Shown here in pieces: positions 1 through 6,411 of a stretch of DNA of 10,369 nucleotides (positions are counted from its first letter, which is position 1; each line of letters opens with the position of its first letter). The notes below the pieces were generated by a model. The model did not search any database and was not told the DNA's origin. It saw only the letters and a program-made list of their open reading frames with translations. This DNA is from Pseudomonadota bacterium (lineage in GTDB: Bacteria > Pseudomonadota > Gammaproteobacteria > UBA5335), in NCBI GenBank assembly GCA_021783685.1, contig JAJXTQ010000040.1, positions 1 through 10,369 on the forward strand, read 5' to 3'. A program made the position numbers and the translations under genes.

Positions 1-301
1 GGCCATGCGCCGACCGCGAAGAGAAGCGAGTGACCCGCGGGAAGGGCATGAGGCGAGAGAAACAGCTTGACCCAGACAACCCCAATCAGAGAGGACTCTC
101 AGCGGCAGGCAGGGCGATCCGGACCTCGGAAAACCGGCTGATCGGAGGTTCGCTAGCACGACAGCCTAGCTTCTTGACCAACCGTTTGTTTGTTGGCAAG
201 GTTCCCGAACCCGCGATTTCATGAGGCCGAGCCTTCTTCCCCGCTCCGCACCGACAAATGCCGGCCGATGATCGCACGAAGCGGTGGAGAGAGGTTGCCA
301 G
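1..301. other. Left-edge region without a recognisable gene
   Basis: I find no open reading frame here with recognisable protein family motifs, a good ribosome binding site and family-typical length. Short frames exist on both strands but read as low-information Arg/Ser/Pro-rich translations. The only structures I can point to are a small palindrome (GAGAG-GA-CTCTC at 89-100) and the inverted repeat at 173-200. The stretch is followed by what looks like a decayed monooxygenase C-terminus, so part of it could be further decayed sequence of the same gene, but I could not recognise any. Confidence 0.5.
173..200. repeat. Inverted repeat with 9-nt loop
   Basis: CTTGACCAAC (173-182) pairs with GTTGGCAAG (192-200) across a T-rich 9-base loop. 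The stem has nine pairs and one bulged A at 177. No T-run follows, so it is not a textbook rho-independent terminator. It may be a regulator site or a structured remnant. No function can be assigned from sequence alone. Confidence 0.35.
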
Positions 302-388
302 ATGATCCGATCATGCGAACGGCACGTGGACTGGATCGCCGATTGCCTCGCGCATTTGCAGCGCCTCGGCCTGAGCGGGACCGAAGCC
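302..388 (+). pseudogene. Decayed C-terminal fragment of a Baeyer-Villiger monooxygenase
   Basis: The frame starting at 302 reads M-I-R-S-C-E-R-H-V-D-W-I-A-D-C-L-A-H-L and continues into LGLSGTEA near 388. This resembles the conserved C-terminal helix of FAD-dependent Baeyer-Villiger monooxygenases of the cyclohexanone/phenylacetone type, usually of the form NM-x-x-S-I-E-x-H-V-D-W-I-x-x-C followed by I-E-A. After about 388 the frame degenerates and the expected W-Y-x-G-A-N-x-P-G-K-P block is not visible. The FAD and NADPH Rossmann motifs are absent upstream. The remaining distance to the SDR start at 521 is about what an intact monooxygenase C-terminus would occupy. That would fit a monooxygenase gene that once led the SDR-ligase operon and was deleted. 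The assignment rests on about 25 residues recognised by eye. Confidence 0.5.
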
Positions 389-520
389 GCTCGCCGGAAA
401 GCAATGCGATGCGACCGCCGAGCAGCGGGATGCCGGCGTCCGGACCGGCCCATCAGGCATTGCTCCCGCACGCCATAGCCGCGGGCGGCGTACGAGGACC
501 CTGCCAGGGAGGAAAGTGGC

Positions 521-1390
521 GTGCAGAAAACCTACGATTCCGTGTTCCGCGCGGACTTGTTCGCGGGCAACACCATGATCGTGACCGGCGGCGGCAGCGG
601 CATCGGCCGCTGTATTGCCCATGAACTGGCCAATCTCGGCGCCCGCGTGGCGCTGGTCGGCCGGCGGCCGGAGAAGCTCGATCAGGTGAAGGCGGAGCTC
701 GAGGGAGCGGGCGGGACCGCCTCCACGCATCCCTGCGACATCCGCGACGAGCCGCGCGTCTGCGCGGTGGTGGACGAGGTTCTGGCCGCGCACGGCCGGA
801 TCGACGGCCTGGTGAACAACGCCGGCGGGCAGTACCCCGCACCGATCCGCGATCTCACGCTCAAGGGGTTCGAGGCGGTCCTGCGCAACAACCTCACCGG
901 CGGCTTCATCGTCTCGCGCGAGGTGTTCCGGCGCTGGATGGAGGCGCACGGCGGGGCGATCGTCAACATCATCGCCGATATCTGGGGCGGTATGCCGACC
1001 ATGGCGCATTCCGGCGCGGCGCGAGCGGGGATGCTCAACTTCACCGAGACGGCAGCCTGCGAATGGGCGAGTTCCGGAGTGCGAGTGAACGCCGTCGCCC
1101 CCGGCTGGATCGCCTCCAGCGGGTTCGATACGTATGACGCGAAAATGCAGGCCGAGCTGCGGTCATACCGCCGCAAGGTCCCGTTGCAGCGCTACGGCAC
1201 CGAGGCCGAGGTGTCGGCGGCGGTCGTCTTCCTGCTCAGCCCTGCTGCCGGCTTCACCACCGGCAGTTGCATCCGCGTGGACGGCGGCGTGCCGAACGCG
1301 CGACCGACCTGGCCGCTGGTCCCGCACGACCGGTCGAAGCCGTTCGAGGGGTTTCGTCTCGCCACCCTGCCGCGCAGCCTGAGGGAGTAA
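521..1390 (+). CDS. SDR family oxidoreductase, peroxisomal trans-2-enoyl-CoA reductase (PECR)-like
   Basis: This 289-residue protein has a Rossmann fold of the classical SDR type. The nucleotide-binding motif TGGGSGIG is at residues 22-29, the NNAGG motif at 99-103 and VAPGW at 192-196. The basic residues R48-R49 after the second beta strand favour NADP(H). The usual YxxxK catalytic pair is replaced by S164-G-A-A-R168 within HSGAARAG. The same altered motif occurs in mammalian PECR and related 2-enoyl/2,4-dienoyl-CoA reductases, as I recall those sequences. The likely reaction is therefore reduction or oxidation of an acyl-CoA intermediate, not general alcohol dehydrogenation. The GTG start is chosen because AGGGAGGA lies at 506-513, about 7 bases upstream. 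The protein ends with an extra tail of about 30 residues after DGG, as in PECR. The CoA-ligase gene starts 6 bases after the stop, so the two are almost certainly one operon. Confidence 0.88.
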   Translation: MQKTYDSVFRADLFAGNTMIVTGGGSGIGRCIAHELANLGARVALVGRRPEKLDQVKAELEGAGGTASTHPCDIRDEPRVCAVVDEVLAAHGRIDGLVNNAGGQYPAPIRDLTLKGFEAVLRNNLTGGFIVSREVFRRWMEAHGGAIVNIIADIWGGMPTMAHSGAARAGMLNFTETAACEWASSGVRVNAVAPGWIASSGFDTYDAKMQAELRSYRRKVPLQRYGTEAEVSAAVVFLLSPAAGFTTGSCIRVDGGVPNARPTWPLVPHDRSKPFEGFRLATLPRSLRE

Positions 1391-1396
1391 CCGGCC

Positions 1397-3022
1397 ATGA
1401 CGATCGCCCCGTTCCTGAGCGACGAACGCCGCCGCGCCATGGCCGCCAGCGGCGCCTGGGGCGACCGCACCCTGCTGGATGCGTTCGAAGCGGTGGCCCG
1501 CGCCACGCCCGCGCGCCCGGCCGTGATCAGCTACGACACCGCATCCGGCGGGCGGATCGCGCTGAGCTATGGCGAGCTCGCGGCGCGGGTTGAATGGATC
1601 GCCGCCGGGCTGGCGCGGCTCGGGATCGGCGCCGGCGACATCGTCGCCTTCCAGCTTCCCAACTGGTGGCAGTTCGTCGCCATCCACCTCGCGGCGCTGC
1701 GCATCGGCGCGGTGAGCAATCCCTTGATGCCGATCTTCCGCGAGCACGAGCTGACCTTCATGCTGCGCCTGGCGGAGGCCCGGCTACTGATCGTTCCGGC
1801 GCGGTTCCGCGGTTTCGACCACGAGGCCATGGCGCTGGGGCTGCGGGAGGCGGTGCCGAGCCTCCGGCACGTGCTGGCGATCGGCGGCAGCGGCGAGACC
1901 GCCTTCGAGACCCTGCTCGACGCACCGGCCAGCGCGCTCGAGGGCCGCCGCCGGGCCGGGCCGGACGCGGTGATCCAGCTGCTCTACACCTCGGGCACCA
2001 CCGGCGAACCGAAGGGCGCAATGCACACGTCCAACACGCTGCTGCACAATGTGGACCGGATCGTCGAACGTCTCGGGCTGTCGGACCGGGACGTGGGGTT
2101 CATGGCCTCGCCGCTCGCGCACCAGACCGGCTTCCTGATCGGGATGATGCTGCCGCTGTGGCTCGGCGCGCGCGCCGTGCTGCAGGACGTGTGGAATCCT
2201 GCCGCCGCGGTGCAGATCATCGGCGCCGAGGGGGTGACGTTCACCATGGCTTCGACCCCGTTTCTCGCCGATCTGGCCCGTGCCGCCGAAGGCCGCGCCG
2301 CCGAGGTGGCGAGCCTGCGCGTGTTCATCTCCGCCGGCGCACCGATCCCGCGCGTGTTGGTGCGGCAGGCGACCGAGGTGCTGGGCGCGCATGTCGTGTC
2401 CGGGTGGGGCATGACCGAGGTCGGGCTGGTCACCATGGCCACGCCGGGCGATCCGCCAGAGAAAGCGTTCGAAACCGACGGCGGCCCAGTGCCCGCCAGC
2501 GAAGTGCGGGTGGTGGATGCGAACGGGGCCGCACTGCCGGCCGGGACGGAGGGACGGTTGCAGTCGCGCGGACCGAGCACGTTCGTCGGCTATCTCAAAC
2601 GCCCGCAATGGTACGGTGTGGATGCCGAGGGATGGTTCGAGACCGGCGATCTCGCGCGCCTGGACGCGGACGGGTACCTCCGGATCACCGGCCGCTCCAA
2701 GGACATCATCATCCGTGGCGGCGAGAACGTTCCGGTGGTGGAGGTCGAGCAGCTGATCTACCGCCATCCGGCGGTGCTGGAGGTCGCAATCGTCGGCATG
2801 CCGGACGCGCGCCTGGGAGAGCGGGCCTGCGCCTTCGTGGTGCTACGCGGCGGCACAGCGCTCGGCTTCCCCGAGTTGCGCGCCTGGCTGGAGCAGAACC
2901 ACGTCGCCAAGAACTACTGGCCGGAGCGGCTGGAGGTGACGACCGAGCTGCCGAAGACGCCGAGCGGCAAGGTGCAGAAATTCCGGTTGCGCGAACTGGC
3001 GAAGCGGTTCGCCCCCCAATGA
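1397..3022 (+). CDS. AMP-forming acyl-CoA ligase, cyclohexanecarboxylate-CoA ligase (AliA)-like
   Basis: This 541-residue member of the ANL superfamily activates a carboxylic acid with ATP and CoA, releasing AMP and pyrophosphate. The phosphate-binding loop YTSGTTGEPKG is at residues 197-207 and the A5 motif GWGMTE at 336-341. The ribose-binding Asp is D418 in GWFETGD. The hinge follows in GRSKDIIIRGGENVP (432-446). The adenylation Lys is K525 in TPSGKVQKF. All are intact and the length is normal. The N-terminus (LSDERRRAM...GAWGDRT) and the central MASTPFL and GYLKRPQW blocks resemble bacterial AliA-type and FadK-type ligases for medium-chain or alicyclic acids. The exact substrate is not determinable. 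An AGGGAG sequence at 1382-1387 overlaps the SDR stop codon and sets the ATG start. The gene is the second of the SDR-ligase operon and converges on the MFS gene. No strong terminator is visible after it. Confidence 0.9.
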   Translation: MTIAPFLSDERRRAMAASGAWGDRTLLDAFEAVARATPARPAVISYDTASGGRIALSYGELAARVEWIAAGLARLGIGAGDIVAFQLPNWWQFVAIHLAALRIGAVSNPLMPIFREHELTFMLRLAEARLLIVPARFRGFDHEAMALGLREAVPSLRHVLAIGGSGETAFETLLDAPASALEGRRRAGPDAVIQLLYTSGTTGEPKGAMHTSNTLLHNVDRIVERLGLSDRDVGFMASPLAHQTGFLIGMMLPLWLGARAVLQDVWNPAAAVQIIGAEGVTFTMASTPFLADLARAAEGRAAEVASLRVFISAGAPIPRVLVRQATEVLGAHVVSGWGMTEVGLVTMATPGDPPEKAFETDGGPVPASEVRVVDANGAALPAGTEGRLQSRGPSTFVGYLKRPQWYGVDAEGWFETGDLARLDADGYLRITGRSKDIIIRGGENVPVVEVEQLIYRHPAVLEVAIVGMPDARLGERACAFVVLRGGTALGFPELRAWLEQNHVAKNYWPERLEVTTELPKTPSGKVQKFRLRELAKRFAPQ

Positions 3023-3046
3023 GGCGCCGTCCGCCTGGGACCGGCG

Positions 3047-3118
3047 CTACGCGTTCGTTGCGCTGGCCGGGCGATGATCGCTTCCGCGTAGCGCGCCACC
3101 CCGCAAGCTCCGGCAGGA
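3047..3118 (-). pseudogene. Truncated duplicate of the 3' end of the HMG-CoA lyase gene
   Basis: Positions 3047-3064 (CTACGCGTTCGTTGCGCT) match 5428-5445, the stop codon and last codons of the lyase gene, with one mismatch. After a jump of about 40 bases in the gene copy, 3065-3097 matches about 5490-5521 nearly perfectly. Weaker similarity continues to about 3118. The missing segment lies between two GGCCGG-containing repeats in the intact gene (near 5444 and 5489), as expected for slippage or a short-repeat deletion. On the - strand the fragment reads A-R-Y-A-E-A-I-I before the deletion point, the same residues as 291-298 of the intact lyase. The TAG stop is preserved at 3047-3049. The fragment lies 24 bases after the ligase stop codon. 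Confidence 0.8.
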
Positions 3119-3132
3119 GAGATGTGTGCATG

Positions 3133-3189
3133 TGGTAGGGCGCCCTGACCCGGCCATGACGGAAAGGCGGCGGTCCCACGCCCCTACCA
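3133..3189. repeat. Inverted repeat between convergent genes
   Basis: TGGTAGGGCG (3133-3142) pairs with CGCCCCTACCA (3179-3189), with one unpaired base and a 36-base interior. A perfect 10-base palindrome, AGGGCGCCCT, sits at 3137-3146. Another GGTAG follows at 3201-3205. The position between the ligase gene and the MFS gene would suit a bidirectional transcription end, but the loop is long and there is no U-tract, so a terminator call would be weak. Confidence 0.25.
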
Positions 3190-3221
3190 GCAAAATGAGA
3201 GGTAGTGGCCGGGAGGGGCGG

Positions 3222-3284
3222 GTTGCGGGGAATGCGTTCCAGGATCGTCCGGCACCGGTCGATGCCGAATCGGGGCCCTGGCAG
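3222..3284 (-). pseudogene. Degenerate copy of the MFS transporter 3' end
   Basis: Positions 3236-3283 align without gaps to 3316-3363, the last codons of the neighbouring MFS gene, at about 36 of 48 identical bases. The shared cores include GTTCCAGGATCG and GATGCCGAA. On the - strand the fragment reads F-G-I-D-R-C-R-T-I-L-E-R-I-P-R, against F-G-I-N-Q-R-R-A-I-L-E-H-I-S-R in the intact protein. The stop codon is lost, and an Asn codon stands in its place. Similarity does not extend upstream of about 3284. The divergence suggests an older duplication or the tail of a related transporter, not a recent copy. Confidence 0.65.
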
Positions 3285-3301
3285 TCCGGTGTGGCCTTGG
3301 G

Positions 3302-4738
3302 TCAGCGGGAGATATGTTCCAGGATCGCGCGGCGCTGATTGATGCCGAACCAGGCCACCAGCACGCCCGGGATCAGCGCGCCCGGGATCGTGACGAAGAG
3401 GAACCAGCCGACATGGCCGGACGCAGCGGTGGCGGCGAACAGCGCGCCGGCGATCAGCGGCCCGAAGATCGAGCCCAGATGTCCGATCCCGTCGGTCAGC
3501 CCCACGCCGGTGGCGCGCAGCCGGGTTGGATAGCTGGCGGCGGTATAATTGTACATGCTGAACAGCCAGACCGTCTCGGCGCCCCACGAGACCGAGACCA
3601 GCACGTAAGCGGCGATCAACGAGTGCACGAAATAGAGCACGAACAACGCCACGCAATTGACCAGTGCGGCAACCAGGATGGTGGTGCGGCGCTCCACCGT
3701 CTCGCCCAGCAGCGAGCAGATAGCGAGCCCCGCGCAGCCGCCGATGACGTTGGAGACCAGCAGCACGCCGAACGTCTGATCGGCAGTCAGCCCGAAGGCG
3801 CTGAGCATGGCCGGCGCGTAGCCGAAGAAGCCGTACACGATGCCGCTGTAGCCCAGGATCCAGGCGATCAGCAGTACGATCGTGCGCTGACCGTATTCGC
3901 CGCGGAACAATTCACGCATCGGCACGTGCAGGTTCACCGGTACAGCGTAGCTGGCGTAGTCGGGTTCCGGCAGGCGCGCCAAGCCACTCCGGCGCAGGCA
4001 TTCGGCTTCCAGGCGCGCCATCACCCGTTCGGCCTCGGCGTGGCGGCCGTGCGCTTCCAGCCAGCGCGGCGATTCCGGCAAGGCCCACAGCGCCAGCGGC
4101 ACCAGCACCACCAGCGGCACGGCGCAGAACAGGTAGATGAACCATTGGTAGTGCCCGGGCACCCACAGGATGCCGGGCACATTGCCGAGCAGGCCGAACA
4201 CCAGCACCGCCAGGATCTGCGCCGCCAGCATCACCCGCCCGCGCTCGCGCGGCGGCACGATCTCGCCCATATACACGACGTTGGTGGACAGCACGCCGCC
4301 CATGCCGATCGAAGAGAGGCCGAAGAGCAGCAGCAGCAGGCCGAAATTATCGGTGAGCGCGGTCGGCCACAGCGGCAGCGCGACGGCAAGCGAGGACAGC
4401 AGCAGCGCGTTCCGCCGGCCCCAGCGGTCGGCGGCGATGCCGATCAGGTATTCGCCCACCAGGATGCCCACGCCGAACTGCATCGCCAGCAGCAGCGAGA
4501 ACGCACCGAGGCCGAAACTGTGTTTCGGCCCCCAGATGAACGGGTAGAGCTTGGCCGGGATGCCGTCGGCGGCGATGATCACGCCCCAGAAAATCTGCGT
4601 GATCAGCGCCAGCCGCCATTGCATCCAGGTGAGCGGCAGGCGGTCGATCCGTGCCGCGATGCGGCCGCTGCCCCTGCCATTTGCGGAACCGCGGTCCGCC
4701 GATTGGCCGGACGATCCGGCAGACGTTGCATCCCGCAT
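3302..4738 (-). CDS. MFS transporter, sugar-porter/aromatic-acid-type (NiaP-like)
   Basis: This is a 478-residue inner-membrane transporter with about 12 hydrophobic segments, from about residue 42 to the end. Family signatures are GIAADRWGRR at 100-109 (the loop 2-3 motif), MGEIVPPRERGR at 157-168 and PESPRW at 221-226. A further YPTRLRATG segment lies in the C-terminal half. This combination is typical of the sugar-porter-like proton symporters that also carry small organic or aromatic acids. In this setting uptake of the pathway's acid substrate is the likely role, but specificity cannot be read from sequence. The start at 4738 is chosen because AAGGA lies 7 bases upstream (4746-4750). An in-frame upstream ATG at 4837 would add 33 hydrophilic residues without support. 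The Ser/Gly-rich N-terminus is soluble. The gene converges on the ligase and is divergent from the broken ThDP-enzyme gene. Confidence 0.88.
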   Translation of the reverse strand: MRDATSAGSSGQSADRGSANGRGSGRIAARIDRLPLTWMQWRLALITQIFWGVIIAADGIPAKLYPFIWGPKHSFGLGAFSLLLAMQFGVGILVGEYLIGIAADRWGRRNALLLSSLAVALPLWPTALTDNFGLLLLLFGLSSIGMGGVLSTNVVYMGEIVPPRERGRVMLAAQILAVLVFGLLGNVPGILWVPGHYQWFIYLFCAVPLVVLVPLALWALPESPRWLEAHGRHAEAERVMARLEAECLRRSGLARLPEPDYASYAVPVNLHVPMRELFRGEYGQRTIVLLIAWILGYSGIVYGFFGYAPAMLSAFGLTADQTFGVLLVSNVIGGCAGLAICSLLGETVERRTTILVAALVNCVALFVLYFVHSLIAAYVLVSVSWGAETVWLFSMYNYTAASYPTRLRATGVGLTDGIGHLGSIFGPLIAGALFAATAASGHVGWFLFVTIPGALIPGVLVAWFGINQRRAILEHISR

Positions 4739-4816
4739 GTTATTGTCCTTGTTTTCCGATTCGAACGGCGGACCTACTCCCAGGGCAAGCGCGCGCGCCC
4801 TCCCCGGCGCGGGAAC

Positions 4817-4832
4817 GCTACCATCCGGTAGC
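4817..4832. promoter_or_regulatory. Palindromic operator-like site upstream of the MFS gene
   Basis: GCTACC-ATCC-GGTAGC is a perfect 6-base inverted repeat with a 4-base centre, about 80 bases upstream of the MFS start in the divergent region 4739-4977. Its core CTACC-N4-GGTAG has the same geometry as the CTAAC-N4-GTTAG palindrome upstream of the dehydrogenase operon. On the - strand a weak TTGCAG -35-like element lies just upstream, and the palindrome would overlap the matching -10 position. That would suit a repressor site. No other clear feature is visible in this 239-base intergenic stretch. Confidence 0.35.
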
Positions 4833-4977
4833 TGCACACAGCCTGCAATTTACACACTCCTGACATGCCGGGAGCGCGGCTCACGCCGGCATCCACTGTG
4901 CCGACGCCCCGCAGTTGCCGGCGTCGGCCGCTTCCCACAAGGTGGCGGACCTTCCCCCGCGATCCGGAGCATTGCGC

Positions 4978-5427
4978 ATGAACGGCGCCTAGTTCTTGGT
5001 TACCACGCTGCTTGCCGGCGGCATCGACACCTGCTTTGCCAATCCTGGCACGTCCGAGATGCATTTCGTCGCGGCCCTCGACCCCATCCCTGGGATGCAC
5101 TGCGTGCTCGGACTGTTCGAGGGCGTGGTCTCCGGCGCCGCGGACAGCTATGCGCGCATGGCGGGCAAGCCGGCGGCCACCTTGTTTCATTGCGGTCCGG
5201 GGCTGGCGAATGCACTTGCCAGTCTGCACACCGCGCGGCGGGCCGCCTCGCCGATCGTGAACATCGTCGGCGACCAGGCCACGTATCATCGCCCGCTCGA
5301 TGCGCCGCTCACCGCGGATACGGAAGGCTGGGCGCGCGGCGTGCCCGGCTTCGTGCACACCGCGCCCATGGCCGCAACAGTGGGCCGATTCAGCGAACAC
5401 CCGAAAGCGGGCGTTGGCATCGGACCA
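4978..5427 (+). pseudogene. Broken ThDP-dependent enzyme, acetolactate-synthase large-subunit-like (N-terminal domain only)
   Basis: Starting from the ATG at 4978, the frame reads M-N-G-A, then a TAG stop at 4990-4992, and continues in frame as [21 protein letters not shown]. It carries the ThDP-enzyme N-terminal (PYR) domain. [13 protein letters not shown] lies around residues 22-34. The activating Glu is E48 in [27 protein letters not shown] (71-80) and [14 protein letters not shown] follow. Similarity fades around 5385-5425 and the reading runs directly into the stop codon of the convergent lyase gene. About 150 codons survive, against about 520-550 in intact relatives. The central domain and the C-terminal diphosphate/Mg-binding domain are gone. 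A TTG restart at 4996 could give a fragment, and the frame then continues antisense through the lyase gene, but no enzyme could result. The early nonsense codon and the missing 3' two-thirds are two independent lesions. Confidence 0.85.
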
Positions 5428-6390
5428 CTACGCGTTCGTTGCGCCGGCCGGCCGGGCGAGGCCAGTGTGCATCAGCCGCCCGTTCAGCGGCCGGCCGATG
5501 ATCGCCTCCGCGTAGCGCGCCGCCTCGACCAGCGCGGGCAGGTCGAGACCGGTTGCGATGCCGAGTTCCTGGCAGAGGAAGGCCATGTCCTCGGTGCAGA
5601 TGTTGCCGGCGACGGTGGCGTTGGCATGGCCCGCGAACGGGCAGCCGCCGAGCCCGGCCACCGAACTGTCGAACAGATCGACCCCGATCTGCAATGCGGC
5701 ATACACGTTCGCCGCCCCCAGTCCGCGCGTGTCGTGCAGATGCAGCCCGATCCGCGCCTCGGGCGCCAGGTCGCGCACCGCGCCGACCCGGCGCTTGATC
5801 GCCTCCGGATTGGCCCGGCCCACCGTGTCGGCCAGCACCAGCGCCGGCAGCGGCAGGCCGTGATCGCGGAATAGATCAATGACCCAACGGAACAGGCCCG
5901 TTACCGTGCCGACCGGCACCTCGCCCTGCAAGTTGCAGCCGAACGCGGTCATCACATAAGCCTTGGCGACGCCAAGCCCGGCCTCGGAATACCGATCGAG
6001 CCAGTCGGCTTGCTGGTCGCGCATGGCGATCATCGAACGGTTGTTGTTGGCCCGACTGAACGCATCGCTGGCATACAGCATCAGGTTCGGCTCGAGATCC
6101 ACGGCCGGCACGGAACGGGCTTTCGCAAATCCGTGCTCGTTCAGCCACAACGCCGTGTAGCGCACGCCGCGACGGCGGGGGACGAGTGCGAACAGCTGCG
6201 CGGTGTCGGCCATGGTCGGCACGGTCTTCGGGCTGACGAATGAGCCGACCTGGATCCGCCGAAGGCCGGCGCCCGCGAGCATGTCGATCAGGCGGGCGCG
6301 CTGCTCCGGCGGGTAGGAGCGCGGCTCGATCTGGAAGCCCTCGCGCGGTCCTTCCTCGTGGAACTCGACGGATTTCGGGAAGTCGCTCAT
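5428..6390 (-). CDS. Hydroxymethylglutaryl-CoA lyase family protein
   Basis: This 320-residue TIM-barrel enzyme belongs to the HMGL-like (DRE-TIM metallolyase) superfamily. Family members cleave (S)-HMG-CoA to acetyl-CoA and acetoacetate in leucine and branched-isoprenoid breakdown. The catalytic Arg is R16 in EEGPREGFQ. The metal-binding HxH is H217/H219 in GLHLHDTRG. The HMG-CoA-lyase signature SVAGLGGCP (243-251) includes the catalytic Cys C250. N263 in AGNICTED is the other metal-site residue. The usual Asp after the catalytic Arg (RDG) is Glu, E17. Length is normal for the family. GGGAGC lies 7 bases before the ATG, and the hydratase stop is 21 bases upstream, so it is the third gene of the dehydrogenase operon. 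Its 3' end directly abuts the broken ThDP gene and is duplicated at 3047-3118. A related 3-hydroxyacyl-CoA substrate instead of HMG-CoA is possible. Confidence 0.87.
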   Translation of the reverse strand: MSDFPKSVEFHEEGPREGFQIEPRSYPPEQRARLIDMLAGAGLRRIQVGSFVSPKTVPTMADTAQLFALVPRRRGVRYTALWLNEHGFAKARSVPAVDLEPNLMLYASDAFSRANNNRSMIAMRDQQADWLDRYSEAGLGVAKAYVMTAFGCNLQGEVPVGTVTGLFRWVIDLFRDHGLPLPALVLADTVGRANPEAIKRRVGAVRDLAPEARIGLHLHDTRGLGAANVYAALQIGVDLFDSSVAGLGGCPFAGHANATVAGNICTEDMAFLCQELGIATGLDLPALVEAARYAEAIIGRPLNGRLMHTGLARPAGATNA

Positions 6391-6411
6391 TGCGGTCGCT
6401 CCCGCCGCCGA

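Noticed and set aside
311..1009. 232-codon - strand frame over the SDR gene
   Set aside because: It is antisense to a clear SDR, has no recognisable domain, and its start lies inside the SDR coding region.
1594..3138. 514-codon + frame overlapping the ligase gene
   Set aside because: It is in a different frame from the well-supported ligase and gives an Arg/Gly/Ala-rich translation without motifs.
3133..3189. Rho-independent terminator at the inverted repeat
   Set aside because: The 36-base loop and the absence of a T-run on either side make it a poor terminator, so it is listed only as a repeat.
3023..3301. Insertion sequence or transposon scar between ligase and MFS genes
   Set aside because: No transposase fragment, terminal inverted repeat pair or short target duplication was found. 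The repeats here are explained as gene tails of the lyase and transporter.
3314..4831. Long 505-codon open frame on the + strand across the MFS gene
   Set aside because: It is antisense to a clear membrane transporter. Its translation is rich in His, Gln, Arg and Asp with no family motif, as expected for the complement of a GC-rich gene.
4739..4837. Upstream ATG at 4837 as the MFS start
   Set aside because: It adds 33 hydrophilic residues not expected in this family, while AAGGA at 4746-4750 is correctly spaced for the ATG at 4738.
4996..5874. 292-codon + frame starting at TTG that looks like one protein
   Set aside because: The first part is the broken ThDP gene and the rest, after 5427, is antisense to the lyase gene. 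It is a chance fusion across the junction, not a gene.
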